Shown here: piece by piece, positions 33,697 through 43,200 of the stretch
How the letters are laid out: each line of letters begins with the position of its first letter
Position numbering within the stretch: position 1 is the stretch's first letter
Assembly (NCBI GenBank): GCA_029983695.1
Contig: JASBZB010000001.1
Span: 124,001 to 188,000, forward strand
DNA length: 64,000 bases
Direction of reading: 5' to 3'
From: Lutispora sp003527145
Lineage (GTDB): Bacteria; Bacillota; Clostridia; Lutisporales; Lutisporaceae
Program-made: the position numbers and the translations under genes
Notes under the pieces: model-generated
Databases searched by the model: none
The model's input: only the letters and a program-made list of their open reading frames with translations
What the model was told of the DNA's origin: nothing

Positions 33697-35226
33697 TCAA
33701 AGCATATATTTTTTATCCAGGCTTCTATGCTGTATAGCCTCGGCTATATGAACGGCATTAATGTTTTCAGATCCTTCCAAGTCTGCAATAGTTCTGGCTA
33801 CTTTTAATATCCTGTTGAATGCTCTGGCACTCAAGTTAAATTTCTCAAAAGCATTTTTAAGTATCGCTTTTTCTTGCACTCCAATTTTGCAATATAAATT
33901 GATCTGTCTGGGCCTTAACTGGGAGTTGAAGTATATGCCGTCTTTAGAATATCTTTTCATCTGGATTTCCCTGGCTTTATTGATCCTTGCTTTTATAGAT
34001 GAGGAGCTTTCACTTTTGATCTCGTCGCTCAAATCGTTAAATTTTACAGGTTTAACTTCAACGTGCAAGTCAATTCGGTCCAGGAGTGGTCCTGATATTT
34101 TTCCGATATAATTTTTGATTTGAGATGCGCTGCAGCTGCACCTGTTGCTTTCATCGCCGAAATATCCGCATGGACATGGGTTTACTGAGGCTATAAGCAT
34201 AAATTTTGCAGGATAAGTGATAGTTCCGTTTACCCTGGATATAGTGACACATTCATCTTCTAAAGGCTGGCGTAGAACTTCCAGAACATGCTTAGGGAAT
34301 TCGGGCATTTCATCAAGAAATAGAACGCCAAAATGAGATAAAGACACTTCGCCGGGCTTGGGAATTCGTCCCCCTCCCACCAATGAGGCGGCCGAGATGG
34401 TATGATGGGGAGAACGAAAGGGCCTTTTAAATATCATGCTCTCATTTTCCTTAAGAAGGCCTGCCACGCTATAAATTTTGGTAACTTCAAGACTTTCTTC
34501 AAAACTCATATCAGGCAATATGGATGGAAGCCTTCTGGCAAGCATAGTCTTGCCTGAACCGGGAGGCCCAATCATCAGGACGTTATGGGATCCGGCAGCT
34601 GCAATTTCCAATGCTCTTTTTACAGTATGCTGGCCTTTGACATCTTTGAAGTCCCAATCATCAAATTTAGTAAATAGCTGCTGTTCTAATGAGGATACAG
34701 TCGGCTCAATAAAAAGTGAGCTATTAAGAAAGCTTACCATTTCTATCAGGTTATTAACCCCAATAACATCTATACCACTTACTAATGCAGCCTCCTGAGA
34801 GCTTTCATTAGAGGTTATGATCCTTGTAAATCCTTGCTTTTTAGCTTCCATACACATAGGTAAAATTCCCTTTACGCCTTTTACTGTGCCATCCAGTGAA
34901 AGCTCACCCAGAAATACAGTGCTGTTTACCTCTGCCTCCGGAAAATACATGGAAGATACCAATAATCCTGCGGCAATAGCCAAATCAAATACAGATCCCT
35001 CTTTTTTAATGTTTGCAGGAGCAAGGTTGATAGTTATTCTTTTTTGAGGGAATTGCAGATCAGAATTTTTTATTGCTGCTCTTACCCTCTCTTTGGATTC
35101 TTTAACCGTAGCATCAGGCAATCCCACAATGTCAAAACCAGGAAGGCCATTTGACAAATCCACTTCTACTTCAACAATATAGCCATTAATACCATAAATT
35201 GAACAGGAATTAACTTTATGTATCAT
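33697..35226 (-). CDS. comM: YifB/ComM family Mg-chelatase-like AAA+ ATPase
   Basis: AAA+ protein whose relatives act as a hexameric branch-migration helicase in natural transformation (ComM). It has an N-terminal Lon-protease-like fold region (to about residue 180), Walker A IGPPGSGKTMLARRLP near 216, Walker B LFLDEMPEF near 300, and a C-terminal cysteine cluster CPCGYFGDESNRCSCS near 360. I choose ATG 35226 (509 residues, MIHKVNSCSIYG) because GGAG lies seven bases upstream; a longer in-frame start 14 codons earlier is unsupported. It is divergent from dprA, another transformation/recombination gene, which fits a shared role. Confidence 0.92.
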   Translation of the reverse strand: MIHKVNSCSIYGINGYIVEVEVDLSNGLPGFDIVGLPDATVKESKERVRAAIKNSDLQFPQKRITINLAPANIKKEGSVFDLAIAAGLLVSSMYFPEAEVNSTVFLGELSLDGTVKGVKGILPMCMEAKKQGFTRIITSNESSQEAALVSGIDVIGVNNLIEMVSFLNSSLFIEPTVSSLEQQLFTKFDDWDFKDVKGQHTVKRALEIAAAGSHNVLMIGPPGSGKTMLARRLPSILPDMSFEESLEVTKIYSVAGLLKENESMIFKRPFRSPHHTISAASLVGGGRIPKPGEVSLSHFGVLFLDEMPEFPKHVLEVLRQPLEDECVTISRVNGTITYPAKFMLIASVNPCPCGYFGDESNRCSCSASQIKNYIGKISGPLLDRIDLHVEVKPVKFNDLSDEIKSESSSSIKARINKAREIQMKRYSKDGIYFNSQLRPRQINLYCKIGVQEKAILKNAFEKFNLSARAFNRILKVARTIADLEGSENINAVHIAEAIQHRSLDKKYML

Positions 35227-35352
35227 CAAATCGCTCCAATCTAATCTGTTGCTTCTTATATATTCCATAAAAGAATCAAATTACCTGCAAAATAATTGCT
35301 GCATAATGAAGAATATTTGGATATTTGCGAAATTTACAGTATTATTATATTA

Positions 35353-35380
35353 TTGATAACTTTTTGTGATGAGGTATAAT
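35353..35380 (+). promoter_or_regulatory. Sigma-A promoter for dprA
   Basis: TTGATA (35353-35358), 16-bp spacer, TATAAT (35375-35380), 35 bp before the dprA ATG. The rest of the 188-bp comM-dprA gap shows no other clear signal. Confidence 0.55.
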
Positions 35381-35414
35381 TTTCTCATAATCATTATTTA
35401 TCACGGAGGTAGAG

Positions 35415-36491
35415 ATGGAGGATAAAAAATATAGCCTTTGGTTATCGGGATTGCCGCAAATAGGATCAAGAAGGTATACTGCACTAATAGAATATTTTGG
35501 CAGTGCCAAAAGAGTTTTTGAAAGCAGCAGAAATGAATTGTTTGAATCCGGCATACTAAGCGGAAAATTAGTTGACTTGGTAATATCCAAAAGAGATATT
35601 GACAAAATCGATAGATATTTAAAAAAAGTGAAAGAAAATGATATAAAAGTCTATACTATAGACGAAGAAGGTTATCCGCAAAATTTAAAAAATATTTATG
35701 ATCCACCTCCTGTGCTATATGTGAGAGGAAACATTGAAAGCAGCGATGAGTGTGCTATAGCTGTAGTGGGCTCAAGAAAAGCTTCGGATTATGGGCTCAA
35801 AACCGGAGAAAGATTAGGAATGGATCTTGCAGAAGCAGGAATAACTGTAATAAGCGGTATGGCCTTAGGAATCGATTCTGCAGCACATATGGGTGCATTA
35901 AGGTCCGGCGGCAGAACAATAGCGGTATTCGCATGTGGCTTGAATTATGTGTATCCCAAAAGCAACTATAATTTAGCTAAGAAAATAATTAAGCACGGAG
36001 CAATTATTTCCGAATATCCTCTTGGTATAGCGGCGGCTCCCCAGAACTTTCCGGCAAGAAACAGGATAATAAGCGGTATGTCAAGAGGCGTTGTGATAGT
36101 AGAAGCAAATGAAAAGAGCGGCTCTCTTATCACAGCAGATTTTGCCCTTGAACAAGGCAGGGATGTATTTGCCGTACCGGGCAATATAGGTGCTCCAAAT
36201 AGCAGAGGTACCAATGAACTTATCAAAAGCGGAGCAAAACTGGTTTCCTGCGTTGATGATATATTGGAGGAGTATGGAATACAAGCAATTGACTTTAAAA
36301 CTTCTGCAGGTATTGAAGCTTTTGATGAAATAGAAAAAAGCATATTAACTTTTATTAGCGGTTCGGGCAGAAGTATGGATGAAATCATTGAGCATCTAGG
36401 GCTGGAAACCGGATTGATATTATCCAAAACCGTTCAATTGGAGATAAAAGGAAGTATTAGAGAAATAGATGGAATTTATTATAGCTGTTAG
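35415..36491 (+). CDS. dprA: DNA-processing protein DprA (Smf)
   Basis: Loads RecA on incoming single-stranded DNA during transformation; it is also present in many organisms not known to be competent. A short N-terminal helical (SAM-like) region is followed by the Rossmann fold (about residues 80-285) with VVGSRKASDYG near 113, SGMALGIDSAAH near 145 and FPARNRIISGMSRGVVIVEA near 213. A winged-helix C-terminus closes the 358 residues. The ATG follows CGGAGG. topA is 76 nt downstream with its own promoter. Confidence 0.95.
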   Translation: MEDKKYSLWLSGLPQIGSRRYTALIEYFGSAKRVFESSRNELFESGILSGKLVDLVISKRDIDKIDRYLKKVKENDIKVYTIDEEGYPQNLKNIYDPPPVLYVRGNIESSDECAIAVVGSRKASDYGLKTGERLGMDLAEAGITVISGMALGIDSAAHMGALRSGGRTIAVFACGLNYVYPKSNYNLAKKIIKHGAIISEYPLGIAAAPQNFPARNRIISGMSRGVVIVEANEKSGSLITADFALEQGRDVFAVPGNIGAPNSRGTNELIKSGAKLVSCVDDILEEYGIQAIDFKTSAGIEAFDEIEKSILTFISGSGRSMDEIIEHLGLETGLILSKTVQLEIKGSIREIDGIYYSC

Positions 36492-36509
36492 TGTATAATT
36501 ATGGAGGCT

Positions 36510-36538
36510 TTGATTATATATCTAAGTTCTGCTATAAT
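36510..36538 (+). promoter_or_regulatory. Sigma-A promoter for topA
   Basis: TTGATT (36510-36515), 17-bp spacer, TATAAT (36533-36538), 30 bp before the topA start. Confidence 0.6.
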
Positions 36539-36567
36539 CAATATTGATTTTTAAAATGGAGTGAAAA

Positions 36568-38661
36568 GTGTTGAAAACATCATTAGTTATTGTCGAATCA
36601 CCAGCAAAAGTTAAAACTATAAAGAAATTTTTAAGCTCAGGCTACAAAGTTGAGGCTACTATGGGTCATATAAGAGATTTGCCCAAAAGTCAGCTTGGAA
36701 TAGATATAGAAAAGGATTTCGAACCTAAATATATAACTATAAGAGGTAAAGGACAAACTCTTGACAGATTAAAGAAAGAAGCAAAGGGCTGCGATAAAAT
36801 ATATTTAGCTACTGACCCTGATAGAGAAGGAGAAGCAATATCATGGCATTTGTCTAAAATTTTGGATATTGACCCTAAGGATAATTGCAGGATAGAATTT
36901 AATGAAATTACAAAAACTGCCGTTCAAACTGCTATAAAAAAGCCTAGAAACATAAATATGGATTTGGTAGATGCTCAACAGGCCAGAAGGGTTCTGGATA
37001 GGCTAGTAGGATACAAAATCAGTCCTTTACTTTGGAAAAAGGTGAAAAAGGGCTTGAGCGCCGGCAGGGTTCAGTCGGTGGCAGTAAGATTAATATATGA
37101 TCGAGAAGAAGAGATAAGAGCTTTTGTTTCAAAAGAGTATTGGGATTTAAATGCGAAGCTTCTTGATAACAAATCCAAAAAAACTATAGATGCGAAATTT
37201 TATGGTACTAATGAAAATAAAATAGAGATCGGCTCTGAAGCTGAAATGAAAGAGCTGCTGAAAAAATTAGAGGGAGAAGATTATATAGTATCCAAAATAA
37301 AAAAAGGAGAAAAGAGAAGAAATCCCCCTTTGCCGTTTACCACCAGCAGCTTGCAGCAGGAAGCCTATAGAAGATTAGGCTTTTCAACGAAAAAAACAAT
37401 GATTGTTGCTCAGCAATTATATGAAGGCATTGATATTAAAGCTGAAGGTACAATTGGTTTAGTGAGCTATATAAGGACAGATTCTACAAGGCTGTCTGAA
37501 GAAGCCAAGAAGGATGCTAAGGACTTTATTCTGGACAGATATGGAGAAAAATACTATAAGAAATATAGCGTGCAAGCAAAAACGGATAAGAAAGTTCAGG
37601 ATGCTCATGAAGGTATAAGGCCGACCTCTGCCTTCAGAGAACCAAATATTATCAAAGATTCCTTGGATAAGGATCAATTCAAGCTATATAATTTGATATG
37701 GAACAGATTTATTGCCAGTCAAATGGAGCCGGCGATATATGATACTGTGACAATAGATATAAGCTCAGGGGATTATTTGTTTAAGGCTGCAGGCAGCAAT
37801 ATAAGGTTTTTAGGCTTTATGCTGGTATATACCGAAGGTAAAGATGATAAGGAAGAAGATAAAGATATTATATTGCCTGAACTATCTGAAGGACAAATAC
37901 TGAAGTTGAAAAAACTGGAACCTAAGCAGCATTTCACAGAGCCGCCTCAGAGATACACAGAGGCAACTCTCGTAAAGGTGTTAGAAGAGAAGGGCATTGG
38001 AAGGCCCAGCACTTATGCTCCTATAATATCTACTATATTAGCTAGAGGTTATGTAGTAAAGGATAAGAAATATCTTGTCACAACCGAATTAGGGGAAACG
38101 GTGACTAAGCTTTTAATTGACAACTTTAAGGATATCGTTAATATAGAATTCACGGCAAATATGGAAAAGGATTTGGACAATATTGCTGATGGAGATCAAC
38201 AATGGGTCGAGGTCATAAAGAAGTTCTATATGCCCTTTAAAAAAGTATTGGAATTGGCAGAAGAAACCATAGGTAAAATAGATATTCCGGATGAAGTAAG
38301 CGATGAAATATGCGAGCTTTGCGGGAAAAATATGGTATACAAAATGGGGAGATATGGGAAGTTTCTTGCGTGCCCCGGATTCCCAGAGTGCAGGAATACA
38401 AAGCCTATTGTTGAAAACACAGGAGTCAGCTGCCCAAAATGTGACGGAGAATTGATCGCAAGAAAAACAAAAAAAGGCAGAAAATTTTATGGCTGCAGCA
38501 ATTATCCGAACTGTGATTTCACTACCTGGGATGAACCCACAAAGGAAATTTGCCCAAAGTGCAAAAGTTATTTGGCAAAAAAACCAAATGGTAAACAGAT
38601 AATGTACAAATGTATGAATCCAAACTGTGATTATGAGAACAAAATTGAAAAAAAGGTGTGA
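36568..38661 (+). CDS. topA: DNA topoisomerase I
   Basis: Type IA topoisomerase that relaxes negative supercoils. The TOPRIM domain is N-terminal (LVIVESPAKVKTIKKFL; DPDREGEAISWHL near residue 80). The catalytic tyrosine lies in GLVSYIRTDSTR near 301. The C-terminus has three zinc-ribbon modules (CxxC...C...C units starting near 577, 618 and 659). 697 residues, normal for Firmicutes. GTG 36568 and TTG 36571 both follow GGAGTGA; I keep the first. trmFO starts six bases after its stop. Confidence 0.97.
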   Translation: MLKTSLVIVESPAKVKTIKKFLSSGYKVEATMGHIRDLPKSQLGIDIEKDFEPKYITIRGKGQTLDRLKKEAKGCDKIYLATDPDREGEAISWHLSKILDIDPKDNCRIEFNEITKTAVQTAIKKPRNINMDLVDAQQARRVLDRLVGYKISPLLWKKVKKGLSAGRVQSVAVRLIYDREEEIRAFVSKEYWDLNAKLLDNKSKKTIDAKFYGTNENKIEIGSEAEMKELLKKLEGEDYIVSKIKKGEKRRNPPLPFTTSSLQQEAYRRLGFSTKKTMIVAQQLYEGIDIKAEGTIGLVSYIRTDSTRLSEEAKKDAKDFILDRYGEKYYKKYSVQAKTDKKVQDAHEGIRPTSAFREPNIIKDSLDKDQFKLYNLIWNRFIASQMEPAIYDTVTIDISSGDYLFKAAGSNIRFLGFMLVYTEGKDDKEEDKDIILPELSEGQILKLKKLEPKQHFTEPPQRYTEATLVKVLEEKGIGRPSTYAPIISTILARGYVVKDKKYLVTTELGETVTKLLIDNFKDIVNIEFTANMEKDLDNIADGDQQWVEVIKKFYMPFKKVLELAEETIGKIDIPDEVSDEICELCGKNMVYKMGRYGKFLACPGFPECRNTKPIVENTGVSCPKCDGELIARKTKKGRKFYGCSNYPNCDFTTWDEPTKEICPKCKSYLAKKPNGKQIMYKCMNPNCDYENKIEKKV

Positions 38662-38666
38662 CTATC

Positions 38667-39971
38667 TTGACAAAAGTTAAAGTTATAGGCGGAGGCCTGG
38701 CAGGCTGTGAAGCCGCATGGCAAATTGCAAATTCAGGCATTAAGGTGCAGTTGTATGAGATGCGGCCTAAGAAAATGACACCGGCTCATCACACAGGCAT
38801 ATTTGCGGAGTTGGTGTGCAGCAACTCGTTAAGATCAAATCAGTTGGAAAATGCTGTCGGCTTATTAAAAGAAGAGCTAAGGATGCTTAAATCTTTGATT
38901 ATTGAAAGTGCTGATAAGAATATGGTTCCTGCAGGTGGGGCTCTTGCAGTTGATAGGGATAAATTTTCCATTTATATAAATGACAAAATAAAATCTCACC
39001 CTAATATTGAAATAATTAATGAGGAAGTAACGTTTATATCAGAGGATGAATATACTATAATCGCCACCGGTCCTTTGACCTCTGACAATTTATCAAAAAG
39101 TATAAGGGAATACCTGGGAGAGGATTACTTATATTTCTATGATGCTGCAGCCCCAATTGTTGCATATGATTCTATAGATATGGACATAGCATATAAGGCA
39201 TCACGATATGGAAAGGGAGAAGATGATTATATAAATTGCCCTATGAATAAGACTGAATATGAAAACTTCTATAAAGAGCTGATTGATGCAGAAACCGCAG
39301 AACTGAAATACTTTGAAAAAGAAACTGTGTTTGAGGGCTGCATGCCTGTGGAGGTAATGGCTTTAAGAGGTCCTATGACCTTGCTTTTTGGACCTTTAAA
39401 ACCTGTTGGATTGAGCAACCCAAGGACTGGGGAACAGCCTTATGCTGTAGTTCAATTAAGGCAAGACAATCAAGAAGGTACACTATATAATATGGTAGGC
39501 TTTCAAACTCATTTAAAATGGCCGGAACAAAAAAGAGTTTTCTCTTTGATTCCAGGCCTTGGAAATGCTGAATTTGTTCGATATGGGGTTATGCACAGAA
39601 ATACTTTTATTAATTCTCCGAGAATACTGAAAAACACCTTGCAAACAATAAGGAATCCAAAGCTCATGTTTGCAGGTCAGATAACCGGGGTTGAGGGCTA
39701 TGTAGAATCTACTTCTTCAGGCATGGTTGCCGGAATCAATATGAGCAGAATAATACAAGGCAAAGATGCTGTAGAATTTCCTAAAACTACGGCACATGGA
39801 AGCTTATCCAGATATATAACGGATAGGACAATTAAAAGCTTTCAACCTATGAATGTAAACTTTGGTATATTTGAGCCTTTAAAAATCAAGTATAGAAATA
39901 AGCAGGAAAAAAACCGGGAGTATTCCAAGATCGCATTGGAAGAACTGGATAATATAATAAAAAGTTTCTAA
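38667..39971 (+). CDS. trmFO: Methylenetetrahydrofolate-tRNA-(uracil54-C5)-methyltransferase TrmFO
   Basis: FAD- and folate-dependent enzyme that makes ribothymidine at position 54 of tRNA. The FAD dinucleotide-binding motif is VIGGGLAGCEAAWQIA at residues 6-21. Conserved blocks TGIFAELVCSNSLRS near 48 and MFAGQITGVEGYVESTSSG near 330 are typical. I use TTG 38667 (434 residues), eight bases after AAGGTG; an in-frame GTG at 38658 overlaps the topA stop and has no ribosome-binding site. In Bacillus codV follows; here 105 bp and then hslV follow. Confidence 0.95.
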   Translation: MTKVKVIGGGLAGCEAAWQIANSGIKVQLYEMRPKKMTPAHHTGIFAELVCSNSLRSNQLENAVGLLKEELRMLKSLIIESADKNMVPAGGALAVDRDKFSIYINDKIKSHPNIEIINEEVTFISEDEYTIIATGPLTSDNLSKSIREYLGEDYLYFYDAAAPIVAYDSIDMDIAYKASRYGKGEDDYINCPMNKTEYENFYKELIDAETAELKYFEKETVFEGCMPVEVMALRGPMTLLFGPLKPVGLSNPRTGEQPYAVVQLRQDNQEGTLYNMVGFQTHLKWPEQKRVFSLIPGLGNAEFVRYGVMHRNTFINSPRILKNTLQTIRNPKLMFAGQITGVEGYVESTSSGMVAGINMSRIIQGKDAVEFPKTTAHGSLSRYITDRTIKSFQPMNVNFGIFEPLKIKYRNKQEKNREYSKIALEELDNIIKSF

Positions 39972-40004
39972 AAATGTTGATTATAGATACTTATTATGTT
40001 AGTA

Positions 40005-40034
40005 TTTACTTTGAAAAAGTTTTAGACTTATAAG
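40005..40034 (+). promoter_or_regulatory. Possible sigma-A promoter for hslV-hslU-codY
   Basis: TTTACT (40005-40010), 18-bp spacer, TATAAG (40029-40034) in the trmFO-hslV gap. A weak match. Confidence 0.3.
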
Positions 40035-40076
40035 AATATTTTAAATATTTACTAAAAAGTCAATTGGAGGATTTCT

Positions 40077-40607
40077 ATGTTTAACGGGACAACCATAGCT
40101 GGGGTTTTAAAAGATGGAAAATGCGCAATTGCCGGCGATGGCCAAGTGACCTTCGGACAAAATACTATTATAAAATCTACTGCAAGAAAGATACGCAGAC
40201 TATATAATGGGAAAGTTTTAGTTGGCTTTGCCGGATCCGTATCGGATGCGTTTACGCTATCAGAAAAATTTGATGAAAAACTGGAACAGTATGGAGGCAA
40301 TCTAAAACGAGCTGCTGTTGAATTGGCTAAAGAATGGAGAAAAGACAAGGTGCTTAGAAATCTTGAAGCTATGCTGATAGCCGGAGATAATGAAACCCTT
40401 CTGGTTGTGTCTGGCAGCGGAGAGGTAATTGAACCTGATGAAGGCGTCATAGCTATAGGATCCGGAGGAAACTATGCATTAGCTGCAGCTAAAGCATTAT
40501 ATCATAATACAAATTTGAATGCGGAAGAAATAGTCCGGAAATCTCTTGAGATAGCTGCATCTATATGTGTCTATACTAATAATAATATAATTGTTGAAGT
40601 CATCTAG
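40077..40607 (+). CDS. hslV: ATP-dependent protease subunit HslV (ClpQ/CodW)
   Basis: Proteasome-like peptidase that forms double hexamers capped by HslU. The N-terminus MFNGTTIAGV contains the Thr-Thr pair; removal of the four-residue propeptide would expose the catalytic threonine, unlike Bacillus ClpQ, which uses serine. Other family marks are AIAGDGQVTFGQ and VGFAGSVSDAF. 176 residues. The ATG follows TGGAGG. hslU begins 10 nt after its stop. Confidence 0.95.
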   Translation: MFNGTTIAGVLKDGKCAIAGDGQVTFGQNTIIKSTARKIRRLYNGKVLVGFAGSVSDAFTLSEKFDEKLEQYGGNLKRAAVELAKEWRKDKVLRNLEAMLIAGDNETLLVVSGSGEVIEPDEGVIAIGSGGNYALAAAKALYHNTNLNAEEIVRKSLEIAASICVYTNNNIIVEVI

Positions 40608-40617
40608 GAGGTTTTTT

Positions 40618-42009
40618 ATGGTTGAACTAACTCCAAAGCAGATTGTAGAAGAATTAGATAAGTATGTAATCGGCCAGGAAGGCGCAAAAAGATCTGTTGC
40701 AGTAGCACTTAGAAACAGATTCAGGAGAAATTTACTTCCGGATGAAATAAAGAATGAAATCACTCCCAAAAACATTTTGATGATAGGTCCTACAGGAGTT
40801 GGGAAGACTGAGATAGCCCGGAGGCTTGCAAAACTTGTTAATGCTCCTTTTATCAAGGTTGAAGCGACTAAGTTTACTGAAGTAGGATATGTAGGGCGTG
40901 ATGTAGATTCTATAGTACGAGATATAATTGAAACTTCAATCCGGATTGTGAAAGCAGAGAGAAGTCAGGAGGTTCAAGAAAAGGCTTATGAGCTTGCTTT
41001 AGAGCAAATCGGAAAAGTTCTGCTTCCTTCGCCGGGAAAAAACAAAAAGGATAATAATCCTTTTGAAGCATTATTTAATTATTCATCAAGGGAAGCTGAA
41101 GCAGTAATCCCTGAAGAGGATGAAAACATAACGATGAACAGATTTTATATTAAAGAAAAAATAAGAAGAGGAGAATTAAACGATCAAATCGTTGAGATAG
41201 AGGTGGAGGATAATTCATCTTCAACAATAGATATGTTTTCCGGAATTGGCATTGAGCAGATGAGCATAAACTTTCAGGATATGCTTGGAAGCATATTTCC
41301 TCCAAAGCTAAAGAAAAAAAAGATGTTTGTAAAAGATGCAATAAAAATATTAACTCAGCAGGAAGCTCAAAAGCTTATCGATATGGATAGTGTTATTGAT
41401 GAGGCTATTATGAGAGCGGAGGAAAGAGGCATCATATTTATTGATGAGATTGATAAGATAGCAGGCAAGGGATATTCTACCGGCCCTGATGTTTCAAGGG
41501 AAGGGGTTCAAAGGGATATATTGCCTATCGTGGAAGGCAGTACGGTAATGACCAAATATGGTCCTGTAAAAACTGATTATATGCTGTTTATTGGAGCCGG
41601 GGCTTTCCATGTTTCAAAGGTATCTGATTTAATTCCGGAACTGCAGGGAAGATTTCCTGTTAGGGTTGAATTGACCAGCTTGACTAAAGAAAATTTCCGA
41701 GAAATATTGACCAAGCCGAATAATGCTTTAATAAAGCAGTACAAAGCATTATTGCATACAGAGGGACTGGAAGTAGATTTTGAAGAGGAGGCAGTAAATG
41801 AGATCGCAGAAATAGCAGCTATTATGAATGAAGAATCAGAAGATATTGGAGCCAGACGACTTTACACTGTTATGGAAAAACTGTTTGAAGATTTGTCTTA
41901 TAATGCTTCAGAAATGACAGAGAAGAGATTTACTATAACCAAAGAATATGTAGAGAGAATATTATCAAGTAACATCAAAGAAAAAGATACAAGCAGATAC
42001 ATCATATAA
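40618..42009 (+). CDS. hslU: ATP-dependent protease ATPase subunit HslU (ClpY)
   Basis: AAA+ unfoldase partner of HslV. Walker A is GPTGVGKTEIARRLA near residue 57, an I-domain spans about 110-240, Walker B is GIIFIDEIDKIAGKG near 271, and the C-terminal sensor domain ends in SSNIKEKDTSRYII, the tail that activates HslV. ATG 40618 (463 residues) lies six bases after AGGAGG; a longer in-frame start would overlap hslV and is rejected. codY follows after 19 nt. Confidence 0.97.
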   Translation: MVELTPKQIVEELDKYVIGQEGAKRSVAVALRNRFRRNLLPDEIKNEITPKNILMIGPTGVGKTEIARRLAKLVNAPFIKVEATKFTEVGYVGRDVDSIVRDIIETSIRIVKAERSQEVQEKAYELALEQIGKVLLPSPGKNKKDNNPFEALFNYSSREAEAVIPEEDENITMNRFYIKEKIRRGELNDQIVEIEVEDNSSSTIDMFSGIGIEQMSINFQDMLGSIFPPKLKKKKMFVKDAIKILTQQEAQKLIDMDSVIDEAIMRAEERGIIFIDEIDKIAGKGYSTGPDVSREGVQRDILPIVEGSTVMTKYGPVKTDYMLFIGAGAFHVSKVSDLIPELQGRFPVRVELTSLTKENFREILTKPNNALIKQYKALLHTEGLEVDFEEEAVNEIAEIAAIMNEESEDIGARRLYTVMEKLFEDLSYNASEMTEKRFTITKEYVERILSSNIKEKDTSRYII

Positions 42010-42028
42010 AGTAGGAGGAATCTATAGT

Positions 42029-42805
42029 ATGACACTATTGGAAAAAGTAAGAAAAGTAAACAAAGTACTGCAGATGACAGGTCATCAACCAGTGCCTTTT
42101 AATGAACTATGCAGCATTATAAGCGAGGTTCTTAATGCAAATGTATATATTATAAGCAGAAAAGGCCGAGTTTTGGGCTATGGTCTATGCAGACTTATGG
42201 AATGCACTGTGATCAGCCAAGAAGTATTGGTGGATAAAAGGTTTCCAGAGGATTATAATAGCTCCCTGTTAAACATTACAGAGACTCAGGCTAATATTCT
42301 AAAAAATGATAATCTTTGTGTAGTGGACAGCAGTAAAACTTGTACCATGGACTTTAAGTATTCTACTATCGTACCTGTTTATGGAAGCGGAGAGAGACTG
42401 GGGACAATGATGCTGGGCAAATTTGAAGATGAATTCAAAGAGGAAGACTTAGTTTTATTAGAGTATTCGGCTACTGTAGTCGGCATGGAGATACTTCGCT
42501 CGAAACAAGAGGAAATAGAAGAGGAAGCAAGAAAAAAAGCTGTTGTTCAGATGGCAATCGGTACCTTATCATACTCTGAACTCGAAGCTGTAGAACATAT
42601 ATTTAAAGAGCTTGATGGAAATGAAGGGCTCCTGGTGGCCAGCAAGATAGCCGATAAGGTTGGAATAACCAGATCGGTGATTGTTAATGCACTAAGAAAG
42701 TTTGAAAGTGCAGGAGTAATCGAATCCAGGTCGCTTGGAATGAAAGGGACACATATAAAGATTTTAAATGATAAGCTTATTGATGAGCTTAAAAAGCTAG
42801 GATAA
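42029..42805 (+). CDS. codY: GTP- and branched-chain-amino-acid-sensing repressor CodY
   Basis: Global regulator of nutrient limitation. The N-terminal GAF-type effector domain spans about residues 1-160 and contains the segment KYSTIVPVYGSGERLGTMML. The C-terminal winged helix-turn-helix (about 195-258) contains VASKIADKVGITRSVIVNALRKFESAGVIESRS split across its recognition helix. 258 residues. The ATG follows TAGGAGG. It is the last gene of the hslVU-codY unit, closed by a terminator, and precedes the flagellar operon as in Bacillus. Confidence 0.97.
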   Translation: MTLLEKVRKVNKVLQMTGHQPVPFNELCSIISEVLNANVYIISRKGRVLGYGLCRLMECTVISQEVLVDKRFPEDYNSSLLNITETQANILKNDNLCVVDSSKTCTMDFKYSTIVPVYGSGERLGTMMLGKFEDEFKEEDLVLLEYSATVVGMEILRSKQEEIEEEARKKAVVQMAIGTLSYSELEAVEHIFKELDGNEGLLVASKIADKVGITRSVIVNALRKFESAGVIESRSLGMKGTHIKILNDKLIDELKKLG

Positions 42806-42818
42806 AATTGATAGAGGT

Positions 42819-42857
42819 AAAAAGGTAGGAAAGTGAAAAAACTTTCTTACTTTTTTT
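42819..42857 (+). terminator. Terminator after codY
   Basis: A 16-bp stem (42819-42834 with 42841-42856) with two G.U pairs has a 6-nt loop; its right arm runs into seven Ts. It isolates the flagellar operon from read-through of codY. Confidence 0.8.
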
Positions 42858-43200
42858 ATGGCTCATGGAAAACACAACTTTATATTAGAATAGGACAAAA
42901 ATCTTCCTTATTTTTAAATAATGCTTTAATGGAAGTTTTTTTATTTTATTGTCAGAATTGAAAAATATGTGAATTTTGTATAATAAATAGAACTTTGTAT
43001 CCATTTACTGTATGCATAAAAAAACTTATAATTATTTTTAGGTTGAAATTTATCAAAAAATGGGTTATTTTATCATCATGCTAATATTGTCTTAACACAG
43101 AAATAACATAAGAAATATGTCAATATACTTTTAAAATAAAAGGAATTACATATTTAGTGTCGAAATAGCTATTTTAGGAAATAAGAGGAGAAGATGTTTT
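42858..43200 (+). promoter_or_regulatory. Regulatory gap between codY and flgB (flagellar operon promoter region)
   Basis: This 343-bp, very AT-rich stretch holds no gene. It must contain the main promoter of a flagellar operon more than 20 kb long. The only sigma-A-like pair I find is TTGAAA (42958-42963) with TATAAT (42979-42984), but the spacer is 15 bp, two short of ideal. The flgB leader would then be about 210 nt. No convincing sigma-D promoter (TAAA-N15-GCCGATAT type) and no good CodY box are visible. Confidence 0.45.

Noticed and set aside
42945..42962. CodY box near the codY-flgB gap promoter
   Set aside because: The best match around GTCAGAATT agrees with only about 9 of 15 positions of AATTTTCWGAAAATT, expected by chance in AT-rich DNA.
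43130..43180. Possible sigma-D promoter before flgB (TAAA ... GTCGAAAT)
   Set aside because: The -10-like word matches 6 of 8 positions but the spacer to TAAA is 18 instead of about 15 bases.
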